Both the position numbers and the translations under genes were made by a program. A stretch of 64,000 nt of DNA from an uncultured Verrucomicrobia subdivision 3 bacterium (GTDB lineage: Bacteria > Verrucomicrobiota > Verrucomicrobiia > Limisphaerales > UBA11358), in the NCBI GenBank assembly GCA_903944085.1, contig CAJAQO010000006.1, positions 1 through 64,000 of the forward strand. The letters are read 5' to 3'. The notes under the pieces were generated by a model. That model ran no database searches, was not told the origin of the DNA, and saw nothing but the letters and a program-made list of their open reading frames with translations. Each line of letters begins with the position of its first letter. The stretch's first letter is position 1. This document shows positions 19,365 through 30,200 of the stretch, piece after piece.

Positions 19365-22300
19365 GCCAGCGCATTTCTCTCACCCGCATCGTCGCCATCA
19401 ATTGGTATGGTTTCCGTCAGATTTTTGACGTGAGCGACAACGTCCTGATCTCCGGCGGCTTTGGCACCGGCAAGTCCGCTTTGCTCGACCTGATGCAATA
19501 CGTCTTGCTCGGCGAACATTGGCGGGCGAATCGCGCCGCCGCCGGCAACGCCAAGGGGCGCGACCTCGTTGGCTATTGCTTGGGCGACACCAATCAGGCG
19601 GGCAAAGATGGCGGTCGCCATTTCTTGCGCCGTAATGGCGTCACGTTAATCGCGTTGGAATTCACCCGCCCGGCGGAAAAAGGCGGGAAAGAACCCAAGC
19701 GCGAGACCTGGGGTGTTCGCCTCGAATTTTCCAGCCCCGATGCCCGCCCGAAGCACACCTATTTCTTTATTCCAGACCGCTTGGAATACGCGCAGGTTGC
19801 GCCGGACGGGAAGATTTTGAGCGAGGACGAATTCAAAACTTGGATTCGCCGCGAAGGCTTCAACGATTTTTTGCTCACCGAGCGTCAGGGCGAATACTTG
19901 AAAGAAATGGCCACGCCGCGTCATCTGAATTTTGACGATGTGGCATTCCATAAAACTTTCCCCAAGGCCATCGCCTTCGAATTGGAAGACAGCGTGGAGC
20001 ATTTTATCAGGGAATTTATTTTGGAGGAAAATCCCCTCGATGTTGCGGAAGTTCGCAATTCCCTGCGCGCTTACGACGATATTCGCAAGCGGCTGGAAAA
20101 GCAGGAGGATGAGGCAGCCTTTCTCCGCCGCATCGGCGAACACCACACTCTTTACGAAACCAGCCGCCGTGAAGTGGCCGTGCTCCAGCATACCGGGCAA
20201 ACTTTGAAACTGTTGCAGCACGAGGAGCAGCACCAGAAACATGCCGATGCCATCCAGCGCCTCGAAAGCGAACACGTCTCCGATCTTAAAGATCTGGAAG
20301 CGGCCCAAGGCGAAGCCAGCCGGATTAAAACCGTGCTCGACAGCGTTCGTTTTCAAGTCAGCAAAGACCCCGATGCGATCAAAATTGCGGAACTGAAAAG
20401 TGAAATCACTCCACTGCAAAACAAGGTGCGCGAATTGGGTGAAGCCCGAACGTCTGCCCGTCAGCAACTGGATGGCCGCCATTATCGTTGGACCCAGTGG
20501 CTCAAGCACGGGGCCGCCCTGCCGCTGGAGGGTTTGTCAGACAAGCTTGCGGTGGATGATGCGTTGCTGGGGCGGTTTCGTTCCGGCACCGACGCCGAAC
20601 GGCTTGACACCATGGCCAAACTCGCGGCGCGCTTCCAACAAATGTGGTTGGACATCGAAAAACTGGCGCAGCCGTTGTCGCAAAATATCAAGAAAGCCGA
20701 GGATCGGCTTCAGCTTTTGGCGGCCGATTTGGAAAATCTTTCCAAAGGTCAGGCTCCGGGGGCGTTTCCGCTGTTCCAAGTTCTGCGGCAAAAGCTGGGC
20801 AACCGCGTCGAACAGCTTGGTCGGTTGATCGAGGTGAAACCCGAGGCGGAACGCTGGTGGCCGGCATTGGAATTATTTCTGGCCCGCAACCGCTGGGTGC
20901 TCGTGGTGAACGACCCGGACGATTATCGCGTCGCGGTGGAACTTCTGCGGAAGACCCCGCCCGGGCGTGAAGCGGAATCACTGCTGAATCCTCATGAAGC
21001 CCGCCAGCTTCGGCGGCATGGCGAAGTGCGCGAGCAGTCCCTGTTCTCCAAAGTGGAGGTGACCAATCCGGTCGCCCGCCATTTTGTCGAGCATCTTTTG
21101 GGTGATGTGCTTTGTGTCGAGACGTTGGAAGAATTGGAATCCACCGATGCCGCGCGCGCTATCACACCGGAGGGAGTTTTCAAATCGGCTCCGCTCCGCC
21201 GTCGGCTGAAACCTGCCACCACCGTCGAGTTGACGCTGGGCCGCGAGGGTTTGGCGCGGATGAAGGCCACCAAGGAAAAAGACCAGGTTGATACTCGCGC
21301 GGAACACACTGCGCTGAAACAACAGCTGGGCGATATTCAGCGTTGGCTTACCACCGGCAAAGAAGGCGGTTTGGGCGATGCGACGTTACCGGATCTTTCC
21401 GCCGAACTGCCACAGTTGCCGGATTACGAAAAGAAACTGGGCAGCCTGCGTGAGACCGTCACACTCTTGCTAACGCCGGAGCGCGAAGCCCGACAAAAAC
21501 AGTTGGAAGAGTTGGAAAAAAAAGAACGGGAAACCAACGACAAGGTAGCCGTTTTGATTCATCGGAAAAGCACCTTTGAATTGAAGGCCAGCCCCCTGCG
21601 CGAGGCTTTGGTTCGCACCGGGGAAGACGTAACGACCGCCCAAGGTCTGGTCGCCGCCAGCCGCACCCGGCTGAGCCAATCCTTCACCGGCATTCTCGAA
21701 GCCGAACTCGTTCAGCGCCGCGACGAATTTCACGCGCTATTTCCCAAGTGGGCGGAATGTTTTAATGCCGTCGCCGATACTACCGCCAAAGCCGCCGGCA
21801 CGGCGGCCGAAGCGCGGCAAAAACGCAACAACGAGCGCGTCTTGCTGGCCACCAGCCGCGACACACATGGCAATCTCGTTCACCCGGAATACAGCAACGA
21901 ATGGTCGGCCGAGGATGAAAGCAACGACAACTGGGCCAGCCGTCTGCGCCATTTGGAAACCATTGAGCTGGCCAAATCCCGCCAGCTTGCGGCCGACCGC
22001 AAACAGGATTGGGAACGCCGTTTGCAGGACAATGTCCTGAACGAATTGAATCAGCGCATCACCGTCGCGCAAAAAACCATCCGTTTGCTGGATGGTTATT
22101 TGAGTCAGCCCGTCGGTAAATTCCGTTACCGCATCAGTCAGCGCAAAGACACCGCCGGTTACGGTGCCATCTGGTCGTTGTTGAATTCCGGCCTTGAGCC
22201 GACGGATCCCCTCATGGCTTCCATCCAGGATGGCGAAATTCAAAAGGCCAATGATGAATTGATGCGGGCCGTGAACGCCACCGAAACTGAATCTGGTAAA

Positions 22301-22783
22301 AAAGACGACCGGTCCTTGCGCCTGCTCGATTACCGCAACTATCACCACTACGATTTGGAAATGGTGCCGGCGGATAAACCCGATGCCCCGGCCATATCCT
22401 TGGGCCGCAGCGGGCGCAATCTGAGCGGCGGCGAAAGCCAGGCGCCGTTTTTCATCTCCATGCTCGCCGCCTTCCGCCGCGTGTATGACCGGGGTGACCG
22501 TTCCTCCGTTCGCTCCCAGCGGCTGGGCTTGGTCGTCATGGACGAGGCGTTTTCCAAACTGTCCGGCGATGGCATTGAAGATTGCCTGACGCTGGCCCGC
22601 AATTTCCAATTGCAGCTCGTCATGGCGTTTCCGCCGGAACGTCTCGGCGTCATGGTGCCGCACTCGCAGACCGTGGTGATTTGCAAAAAAGAGATCGACC
22701 GCGACCGCGATGGCTACGTCAACGGCATCACCAACATCCCGCTGATCAGCACTATGGCCGAGGCCTTGGATGCGCTTTCCTGA
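19361..22783 (+). CDS. jetC: Wadjet JetC (SMC/MukB-like ATPase)
   Basis: 1140 aa; Walker A GGFGTGKSALLDLMQYVLLG, long coiled coil, signature LSGGESQAPFFISMLAAF, Walker B LGLVVMDEAFSKLSGDG; ATGA overlap with jetB. Confidence 0.93.
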   Translation: MSQRISLTRIVAINWYGFRQIFDVSDNVLISGGFGTGKSALLDLMQYVLLGEHWRANRAAAGNAKGRDLVGYCLGDTNQAGKDGGRHFLRRNGVTLIALEFTRPAEKGGKEPKRETWGVRLEFSSPDARPKHTYFFIPDRLEYAQVAPDGKILSEDEFKTWIRREGFNDFLLTERQGEYLKEMATPRHLNFDDVAFHKTFPKAIAFELEDSVEHFIREFILEENPLDVAEVRNSLRAYDDIRKRLEKQEDEAAFLRRIGEHHTLYETSRREVAVLQHTGQTLKLLQHEEQHQKHADAIQRLESEHVSDLKDLEAAQGEASRIKTVLDSVRFQVSKDPDAIKIAELKSEITPLQNKVRELGEARTSARQQLDGRHYRWTQWLKHGAALPLEGLSDKLAVDDALLGRFRSGTDAERLDTMAKLAARFQQMWLDIEKLAQPLSQNIKKAEDRLQLLAADLENLSKGQAPGAFPLFQVLRQKLGNRVEQLGRLIEVKPEAERWWPALELFLARNRWVLVVNDPDDYRVAVELLRKTPPGREAESLLNPHEARQLRRHGEVREQSLFSKVEVTNPVARHFVEHLLGDVLCVETLEELESTDAARAITPEGVFKSAPLRRRLKPATTVELTLGREGLARMKATKEKDQVDTRAEHTALKQQLGDIQRWLTTGKEGGLGDATLPDLSAELPQLPDYEKKLGSLRETVTLLLTPEREARQKQLEELEKKERETNDKVAVLIHRKSTFELKASPLREALVRTGEDVTTAQGLVAASRTRLSQSFTGILEAELVQRRDEFHALFPKWAECFNAVADTTAKAAGTAAEARQKRNNERVLLATSRDTHGNLVHPEYSNEWSAEDESNDNWASRLRHLETIELAKSRQLAADRKQDWERRLQDNVLNELNQRITVAQKTIRLLDGYLSQPVGKFRYRISQRKDTAGYGAIWSLLNSGLEPTDPLMASIQDGEIQKANDELMRAVNATETESGKKDDRSLRLLDYRNYHHYDLEMVPADKPDAPAISLGRSGRNLSGGESQAPFFISMLAAFRRVYDRGDRSSVRSQRLGLVVMDEAFSKLSGDGIEDCLTLARNFQLQLVMAFPPERLGVMVPHSQTVVICKKEIDRDRDGYVNGITNIPLISTMAEALDALS

Positions 22784-22786
22784 CCG

Positions 22787-23908
22787 ATGAATCCGACCCT
22801 CCTGCCTGTCGCCTGTGAGCTGTTCGCTCAATGGCAGCGCGCTCGCGGCAGCCGGCTGGAGCCGGCCACCCGACCGTTTTCGCGCGGTTGGGAAGATTTG
22901 CTGGAGGCTGCCGGTTTGGTTTCGGCCACCGACCGGACCGACGCCGAACGCGACGCCCGCCAGCTCGCCACGCACGGCTGGATTGAAATCAAGTCCATGC
23001 GTTTCAAGGCGCACCTGTTGGATCGCATTGTGATTCCGTTGGCCGCTGAACCGCGTTGGCGTGAAGCTTTTGGCTTTGTGCCGCCGTCAGACGAAGAGGC
23101 CCGCCTCATTCGCGAATTCGCTTGGGAACCGCCTTTGGCCTTCCTGCGCGACGCTCGCTTGAACATTCCGTTCGCCGAATTGCGCCGGTTAAACGATTTC
23201 CTCCAGCACGACGTCGGCGAACGTCCCCTCGTCCCCATCAAAGAGCGCTCGCTGGAAATTTTCGGTGACGAGAAACGCTTAGATGAATTGGTGCGTGGTT
23301 CGGCAGTCTTCGGCGAAGGCCGGCTCGCGCCTGAAATGTTCCGTTGCTTCATCGTGCCTGAGCCGCTGCCGTGGACACCCGGAGCAAATCCAGCCGGTCC
23401 AATTATTATCATCGAGAACGCGGCGACGTGGCACACCTACTGCCGATGGAATGCCGAGCGCAAACTTTTCAGCGCCGTTGTTTATGGCTGCGGCAATCGC
23501 TTTTTGGACGGCATTCGTTCCTTGAACGACATCTTCACGGCGCTCGGCGGCCAGCGGCGCGTGTTCTATTTTGGTGATCTTGATCCCCAGGGTTTGTTCA
23601 TTCCCAAGGTGGCTTCTGCCCGCGCGCAAGCGCTTGGACTGCCCCCCGTCGAGCCGCACGTTTGGAGCTACCGCCAGTTGCTGACACTCGGGGCTGGCCG
23701 CGGTCAGCCATGCGAAGGCGAGCCGCCTTCATCCGAACATTGCGACTGGCTCGGCGAATGTGCCGAACCCACCCGCCAGCTTTTCGCCGCCGGCCAGCGC
23801 CTCGCCCAGGAACACGTCGGCTGGGAACTTTTGAGTTCGTTACCTGACATGAATCCTGAAATTTTTTTGACGCCGCCGTCAAACGATTTGAACTCGCTAC
23901 CTGTTTAG
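22787..23908 (+). CDS. jetD: Wadjet JetD (DUF3322/DUF2220-type TOPRIM nuclease)
   Basis: 373 aa; IIIIENAATWHTYCRWN and VFYFGDLDPQGLFIP (TOPRIM E and DxD); 3 bp after jetC. Confidence 0.9.
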   Translation: MNPTLLPVACELFAQWQRARGSRLEPATRPFSRGWEDLLEAAGLVSATDRTDAERDARQLATHGWIEIKSMRFKAHLLDRIVIPLAAEPRWREAFGFVPPSDEEARLIREFAWEPPLAFLRDARLNIPFAELRRLNDFLQHDVGERPLVPIKERSLEIFGDEKRLDELVRGSAVFGEGRLAPEMFRCFIVPEPLPWTPGANPAGPIIIIENAATWHTYCRWNAERKLFSAVVYGCGNRFLDGIRSLNDIFTALGGQRRVFYFGDLDPQGLFIPKVASARAQALGLPPVEPHVWSYRQLLTLGAGRGQPCEGEPPSSEHCDWLGECAEPTRQLFAAGQRLAQEHVGWELLSSLPDMNPEIFLTPPSNDLNSLPV

Positions 23909-23927
23909 ATCACAATCGCAAACGGTC

Positions 23928-26900
23928 ATGCCAAATCCGCCATCCAATTCCGGCATTAGGGACAACCACCATCGCGGTGTCGTCGCGGATTTTCTCAAGG
24001 CCAAGATTCGCTCCGGCTCAAAACTGTCCGTCGTCTCCGCCTATTTCACGATTTACGCCTACGACGCACTTCGGGAGCATCTTGACCAGATTGAAAACTT
24101 GGATTTCCTTTTCGGTGAACCCCGGTTTATTTCCTCACTTGATCCCGACAAGTCCGAGAAAAAATCATTTATCCTCGATGGCAACGGACTGCATCTGGCC
24201 AACCGGTTGGAACAAAAACGCGTTGCCCGTGACTGCGCCGAGTGGATGCGGAACAAAGTGAACATTCGCTCCGTGCGACACGCGCAACTGCTCCACGGCA
24301 AAATGTATCACATCGCCAATGCCGGCGTGGAGGAGGCGATTCTGGGCAGTTCCAATTTCACGGTGCGCGGCCTCGGTCTCGGCGCCGGCAACAACAACAT
24401 CGAATTGAATCTCGAGGTGGACAGCAACCGCGACCGGCGCGACCTGAAGGTGTGGTTCAATGAATTGTGGAATGATTCGGCCTTGGTGGAGGATGTAAAG
24501 GCGGACGTCCTGAAATATCTGGATCAGCTTTACCAAAATCACGCGCCGGAGTTTATCTATTACAAGACCCTCTACCACGTTTTTGAAAATTTCCTCGCCG
24601 ATCAGGAAAAAGGCGGGCTGCTCGACCAGAACATCAAGATCGTGGACACCGGCATCTGGCAGGCGCTGTTTGAATTCCAGCGCGACGGCGTCAAAGGTGC
24701 GATCAACAAGATTCTCAAGCACAACGGCTGCATCCTCGCCGACAGTGTCGGCTTGGGTAAAACATTCGAGGCGCTGGCCGTCATCAAATACTTCGAGCTG
24801 AAAAATGAGCGTGTGCTGGTCCTCTGCCCGAAAAAGCTCCGCGAGAACTGGACGGTCTATCGGCACAATGACGCGCTGAATCCATTCATCAAAGACCGTT
24901 TCCGCTACGACGTGCTCTCGCACACCGACTTGAGCCGTGAGAGCGGCAAATCCGGCGATCTCGACCTGACCACATTTAATTGGGGCAACTTTGACCTCGT
25001 CGTCATTGATGAATCGCACAACTTCCGCAACAACACGCCCGGCAAGCGTGACGAGGATGGCAATTTAATCCGCAAAAGCCGCTACCAGCGGTTGATGGAC
25101 GACATCATCAAGAGCGGCGTGCGGACGAAAGTGCTGTTGCTTTCCGCCACGCCGGTCAACAACGACCTGCGCGACCTGCGTAATCAGATTTATTTTCTCA
25201 CCGAGGGCGAAGACAAGGCGTTTCAGGATTCCATCGGCATCGGTAGCCTGAAGGACACGCTCGCCGCCGCGCAAAAAACCTTCACCGTCTGGGCCAAAAA
25301 ACATTCCGGCGAGCGCAAAACCAAAGACTTACTCGACAAATTGAGTTCAGCGTTTTTCAAATTGTTGGACGAGCTGACCATCGCGCGCTCACGGAAACAC
25401 ATCCTGCGCTATTACAAAAGCAGCATCGCCGCGCTCGGCGGTTTCCCGGAACGCCAGAAGCCGGTCACGATTTTCCCGGACATTGACACGCAAGGCCGGT
25501 TTCTGTCCTACGACAAACTGAATGATGAAATCAACGGCTACAAATTGTCGCTGTTCGCGCCGTCGCGGTATGTGAAGGATGAATTCAAGCCGAATTACCA
25601 GACCCATGCCAGCGATCCGTTCAGCCAGGCCGACCGCGAGCGTTTCCTCGTCGGCATGATGAAGGTGAACTTTCTCAAGCGGCTGGAAAGTTCGGTGAAG
25701 TCGTTTGAAATCACGATGGGCCGGACCATCGGCAAGATCGAGGCGCTGGAAAAGAAGATTCGCAATTTCATCGCGACGCCCGACCAGAATCCTGAATCCG
25801 ACGAACTGGAATTGGACATGGGCGATGCCGGTCAGGACGAGGAATTGGAACAGGCGTTGCTCGTCGGCGGCAAGTTCAAGTATCGGCTGGCACATCTTGA
25901 GCTGGACCAAGGCAAAAATTGGTTGAAAGATTTGAAGAAGGACAAGGATCAGCTTCGCATCCTGCATAATGCCGCCAAGAACGTGACGCCGGACACCGAC
26001 GCCAAATTGCAGGAGTTGAAAAAACTCATCGCCGCGAAGGTTAAAAAACCGACCACGAACAAGCTCGGGCAGCATAACAAGAAGGTGCTGGTGTTCACCG
26101 CCTTTGCGGATACCGCCGCTTATGTTTTCGACGCCCTTGAATCTTGGGCGCGGAACGAGCTAGGTGTTCACATTGCGCTCGTCGCCGGCAGCGGCGACAA
26201 CCGGGCCACGTTTGGCAAAACCGAGTTCAACCAGGTGCTCACCAATTTTTCACCGCGTTCCAAGAAGCGCGACAAGATTCCGTCCATGCCGCAGGACGGT
26301 GAGATTGATTTACTCATCGCCACCGATTGTATTTCCGAGGGCCAGAACCTTCAGGATTGCGATTACCTCGTCAATTACGACATCCACTGGAATCCCGTGC
26401 GCATCATTCAGCGCTTCGGTCGTATTGACCGTATCGGCAGCGTCAATCACACCGTCCAGTTGGTGAATTTCTGGCCGACGCAAGACCTCGACAAATACGT
26501 CAATCTCAAGAACCGCGTCGAAGCGCGCATGGCGCTGGTGGACATCGCCGCCACGTTCGAGGATAACATTCTCAAGAACGAGGAGATTGAGGAAATCATC
26601 CACGAGGACATGCGCTACCGCGACAAGCAACTGCTGCGGTTGCGCGAGGAAGTTCTGGATCTTGAAGATTTCAGCGAGAGCGTCGCCTTGAATGAGTTCA
26701 CGCTCGATGATTTTCGCATCGAGTTGAGCAAATACATTGAGGCCAACCGCCAGTTGCTCGAAGATGCGCCGCTCGGCTTGTATGCCGTTGTGCCACCGCT
26801 TTCAGCCTCCCTCGCCCCCAACGGGGGAGAGGGCCGGGGTGAGGGGGCAGCGGCCAGCATCATTCAGCCCGGCGTCGTGTTTTGCTTGAAGCAAAAGGGT

Positions 26901-27278
26901 GCGGCGAAAAGCAGCGACACGGTCAATCCGCTTCAGCCGTATTACCTGGTTTATGTCCGCGACGATGGCACCGTCCGTTTTGGTTTCGCCCAGCCGAAGC
27001 AAATCCTCGAGATTTACCGGCTGCTCTGCGGCGGCAAGGCGGCGGCCTACGAACAACTGTGTCAGTTGTTCGACGCCGAGACCAAAAACGGCGCGGACAT
27101 GCAACTCTACAACAAGTTGCTCGCTGCGGCCGTGGATTCCATCGCCAAAACGTTTCAGAAACGCGTCGCCGCCGGCCTGCAAACCAGCCGTGATTTCGTG
27201 ATTCCCAATCAGCAGGAGCAGGCGCGGGAAACCACTGATTTTGATCTCATCACTTGGCTCGTAATTAAATCACCATGA
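23928..27278 (+). CDS. PLD-nuclease + SNF2/superfamily 2 helicase
   Basis: 1116 aa; N-terminal PLD-like HGKMYHIANAGVEEAILGSSNFTVRGLG; LADSVGLGKTFEALAV (Walker A), LVVIDESHNFRN, LLLSATPVNNDLRDL, RFGRIDRIGS. Confidence 0.9.
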   Translation: MPNPPSNSGIRDNHHRGVVADFLKAKIRSGSKLSVVSAYFTIYAYDALREHLDQIENLDFLFGEPRFISSLDPDKSEKKSFILDGNGLHLANRLEQKRVARDCAEWMRNKVNIRSVRHAQLLHGKMYHIANAGVEEAILGSSNFTVRGLGLGAGNNNIELNLEVDSNRDRRDLKVWFNELWNDSALVEDVKADVLKYLDQLYQNHAPEFIYYKTLYHVFENFLADQEKGGLLDQNIKIVDTGIWQALFEFQRDGVKGAINKILKHNGCILADSVGLGKTFEALAVIKYFELKNERVLVLCPKKLRENWTVYRHNDALNPFIKDRFRYDVLSHTDLSRESGKSGDLDLTTFNWGNFDLVVIDESHNFRNNTPGKRDEDGNLIRKSRYQRLMDDIIKSGVRTKVLLLSATPVNNDLRDLRNQIYFLTEGEDKAFQDSIGIGSLKDTLAAAQKTFTVWAKKHSGERKTKDLLDKLSSAFFKLLDELTIARSRKHILRYYKSSIAALGGFPERQKPVTIFPDIDTQGRFLSYDKLNDEINGYKLSLFAPSRYVKDEFKPNYQTHASDPFSQADRERFLVGMMKVNFLKRLESSVKSFEITMGRTIGKIEALEKKIRNFIATPDQNPESDELELDMGDAGQDEELEQALLVGGKFKYRLAHLELDQGKNWLKDLKKDKDQLRILHNAAKNVTPDTDAKLQELKKLIAAKVKKPTTNKLGQHNKKVLVFTAFADTAAYVFDALESWARNELGVHIALVAGSGDNRATFGKTEFNQVLTNFSPRSKKRDKIPSMPQDGEIDLLIATDCISEGQNLQDCDYLVNYDIHWNPVRIIQRFGRIDRIGSVNHTVQLVNFWPTQDLDKYVNLKNRVEARMALVDIAATFEDNILKNEEIEEIIHEDMRYRDKQLLRLREEVLDLEDFSESVALNEFTLDDFRIELSKYIEANRQLLEDAPLGLYAVVPPLSASLAPNGGEGRGEGAAASIIQPGVVFCLKQKGAAKSSDTVNPLQPYYLVYVRDDGTVRFGFAQPKQILEIYRLLCGGKAAAYEQLCQLFDAETKNGADMQLYNKLLAAAVDSIAKTFQKRVAAGLQTSRDFVIPNQQEQARETTDFDLITWLVIKSP
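26798..26849. repeat. Interspersed GC-rich repeat (CTCACCCCGGCCCTCTCCCC type) inside the helicase ORF
   Basis: GCTTTCAGCCTCCCTCGCCCCCAACGGGGGAGAGGGCCGGGGTGAGGGGG, read in frame as LSASLAPNGGEGRGEGA. Confidence 0.65.
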
Positions 27279-30200
27279 ACGGCAACGACCTCAGACTCAG
27301 CATCGCCTCGGCGCTTTCCGGCTTTGCCAAACGCCCGCTCCCCGAGGCGGCGCGGGATTTGTTTGCCAGCCTGGGCTATGGCAGCGAACGGCGCATCGAG
27401 TTTCCGTCGCTCGCCGCCTGTTTCGCGGAATTTGACCGCGAAAACAAGGCCGCCAAGTTCTTTGCGGAAATCAGTGCCAACAAACGCAGCGACGCTGTCC
27501 TCGTTCAGCAGCTCACTAGCGCGGAAATCGCCAGCGGTTCCGATGGTCAGGTTTCACTGTTCAAGCCGGCTGGAATTGACCCGCGCCAGTTTGATTCCTA
27601 TCTCTTTTTCGCCGTGCCTTTGCCGGCGGCGGAATATTCCCGCACCGAGTTGGCGGTTCGCGCGCGCGCCATCAACGGCCTGTTTCCCCAACCAGTCCTC
27701 GTCTTGTTTCGCCACGGCACAAATATTTCGCTCGCCATCACTTATCGGCGGTCAAACAAGCGCGACCAATCCCGCGACGTGATTGAGCGCAAGGTGACGC
27801 TCATCAAAGACATCGCCTGTGCATCGCCGCATCGGGCGCATCTGGATATTCTGGCGAAGTTCGCCCTGACGAACCTTGCGGAAAAAGGCGAACAAATAAA
27901 AACCTTCGCGAAGCTGGACGACGCCTGGCGAAAAGTATTAAGCACCCAGCCGCTCAACGAGAGTTTCTACGGCGAATTGTCCAAGTGGTATTACTGGGCC
28001 ACCTCCTCCATCAAGCTGCCCATCGTCCCGGAACATCTGTCGCACCGTAAAGACGCGAAGGACGAAAACATCAAGCAGTTCACCATCCGGTTGCTGTGTC
28101 GTTCCATCTTTTGCTGGTTTCTCAAGGAGCGTGGCCTTATCGCACCGGCGTTGCTGGAAATTGCCGATGTCACCGGCGAACCGGTCATCCACACGCGCCC
28201 GGCCAAGACCGCCGCCGAATTTGCCAAAAGCAACAGCTACTATCGGGGCATCCTGCAAAATGTTTTCTTCAACTGCCTGAATACGCCGATGGATCAGCGC
28301 CGGCTCACCGCCGCCCGCGCCGCCAACGACAAAACCGTCAAAGACCCGCAGCTCAAAAAGCTCGCCTATCGCGGCAAAAATTATCTGCCGGACGATTTTG
28401 ATTATTCGTTGTTCGATAAAATCCCGTATCTAAACGGCGGCCTGTTTGATTGCCTGCTGGAGGACAATGCCTCCGACACGATTGACGACGAAAAGATTTC
28501 CGTTCCCAACAAACTGTTTTACGCCGAGCTTGAGGAATTAAAGTTGGATAAAAAGACCATCGAAGTCTCAGGCCTGAACCGCATCTTCGAGCGCTACAAA
28601 TTTACCATCACGGAAAACACGCCCCTTGAAGAGGAAATCGCGCTTGATCCCGAACTGCTCGGTCTCGTCTTTGAAAACCTGCTTGCCGAAGTGGACGTGT
28701 CCGACGAAGGCGCGGCCAAGTCCGCCCGCAAAGCCTCCGGTAGCTACTACACGCCGCGTCGCGTCATTGATTACATGGTCAATGAATCGCTGCGCCTGCA
28801 CCTCGAAGGTTTTTGCCAGCAGCGCGGTGCGAGCGCCGGGGAAATCACCGCGCTGACCGAACTCATCTACCACGACGAATTTGACACCGCCAAGCATGCG
28901 CGGCTGGCGGAATGGATTGTCGAAGCCTTCGACACCATCCGCATCCTTGATCCGGCGTGCGGTTCCGGCGCGTTCCCGATGGGCGCGCTGCATCGCATGG
29001 TGGACATTCTCCGGCGCGTGGATGCCGGCAACGAACTCTGGTTGCACCGGCAGGTCAGCACCATCCCGGACACGCGCCTGCGCCAAAAGGCCGAGACGGA
29101 TCTCAAACGCCACGCGGACGATTATTCGCGCAAGCTCGGCCTCATCAAAAACGCCATCTACGGCGTGGACATCCAGCCGCTCGCCGTGCTGCTCACCAAG
29201 CTGCGCTTCTTCATCTCGCTGCTCGTGGACCAGCGGCTCGTCATCGGCGACACCGCCGGTAACTACGGTCTCACCCCGCTGCCGAATCTGGAAACCAAGG
29301 TCATTTGCGCGAACACGCTCCGCGAATTGCAGGTCAGTTTGTTCGAGCGTGAAGCCATTCGCCGCTACCAAACCGCGCGCGACGAATATTACCAGCCGGA
29401 CACCGACGCCGAACGCCGCGCGGAACTGGCTGATGACATCGCCGCTGCGCTCGCCGATCTGTTGCCGAATTTTGCCAAGGACGTGACCGGCCAGGAAATC
29501 AAAGACCGCGCCACGCAAACGCAGCGCAACCGCGAATTGCTCAAGGAATGGTTCCGCCATTCCTCGATCCCGGCGCCGTTCTTCAACTTCTCCGTGTTCT
29601 TTCCCGAGGTCTGTCCCGTCTCCACCATCTCCACGTTGCCCGGCGAATTTGGTTTTGTGAACGAGGCGCAGCACCAGGGCGACTTGGCCGGGCCGATTGC
29701 CAAGGTCGCGCCGTCGCGCGCCGGCTTCGACCTCGTCATCGGCAATCCGCCTTATGGCGGCACGAAGCTGCCGGACGACGTGCGCGAGGCGCTGGCCTTG
29801 AGTTCCAAAGACCCTTACGGTGCGTTCATCGCGCGGTTTCTGGGCGATGGCCGCAAGTCCACGCCGCTCAAGCCAGACGGCATCCTGGCCTATATCGTCT
29901 CGGACACGTTCATGACCATCAAGACGCACCACCCGTTGCGTGAGCAGCTCATGGGCAGCCGCGTCCACAAGATGATCCGCGTCCACCCGGACACCTTCAA
30001 GGCCGTCGTGAACACCGCCATCATCGTCGTGCAAAAGGGCGGCGGGCCGGGCGCGGTGGCACCGCCGGATGACGTGCTGGCAAAGTTGTGGGAAGGGCCG
30101 CAGCGCGGGCCGTGGTGTCAGATGGTGGATTTGACGCAGGTGAGCATCCACCAGCAGCACGACCGGTTTCTCACGCTGCTGTTTGACACGGCGGGCGCGG

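Noticed and set aside
21737-23014. 425-aa antisense ORF spanning jetC/jetD
   Set aside because: Shadow ORF; fully opposite strongly supported Wadjet genes.
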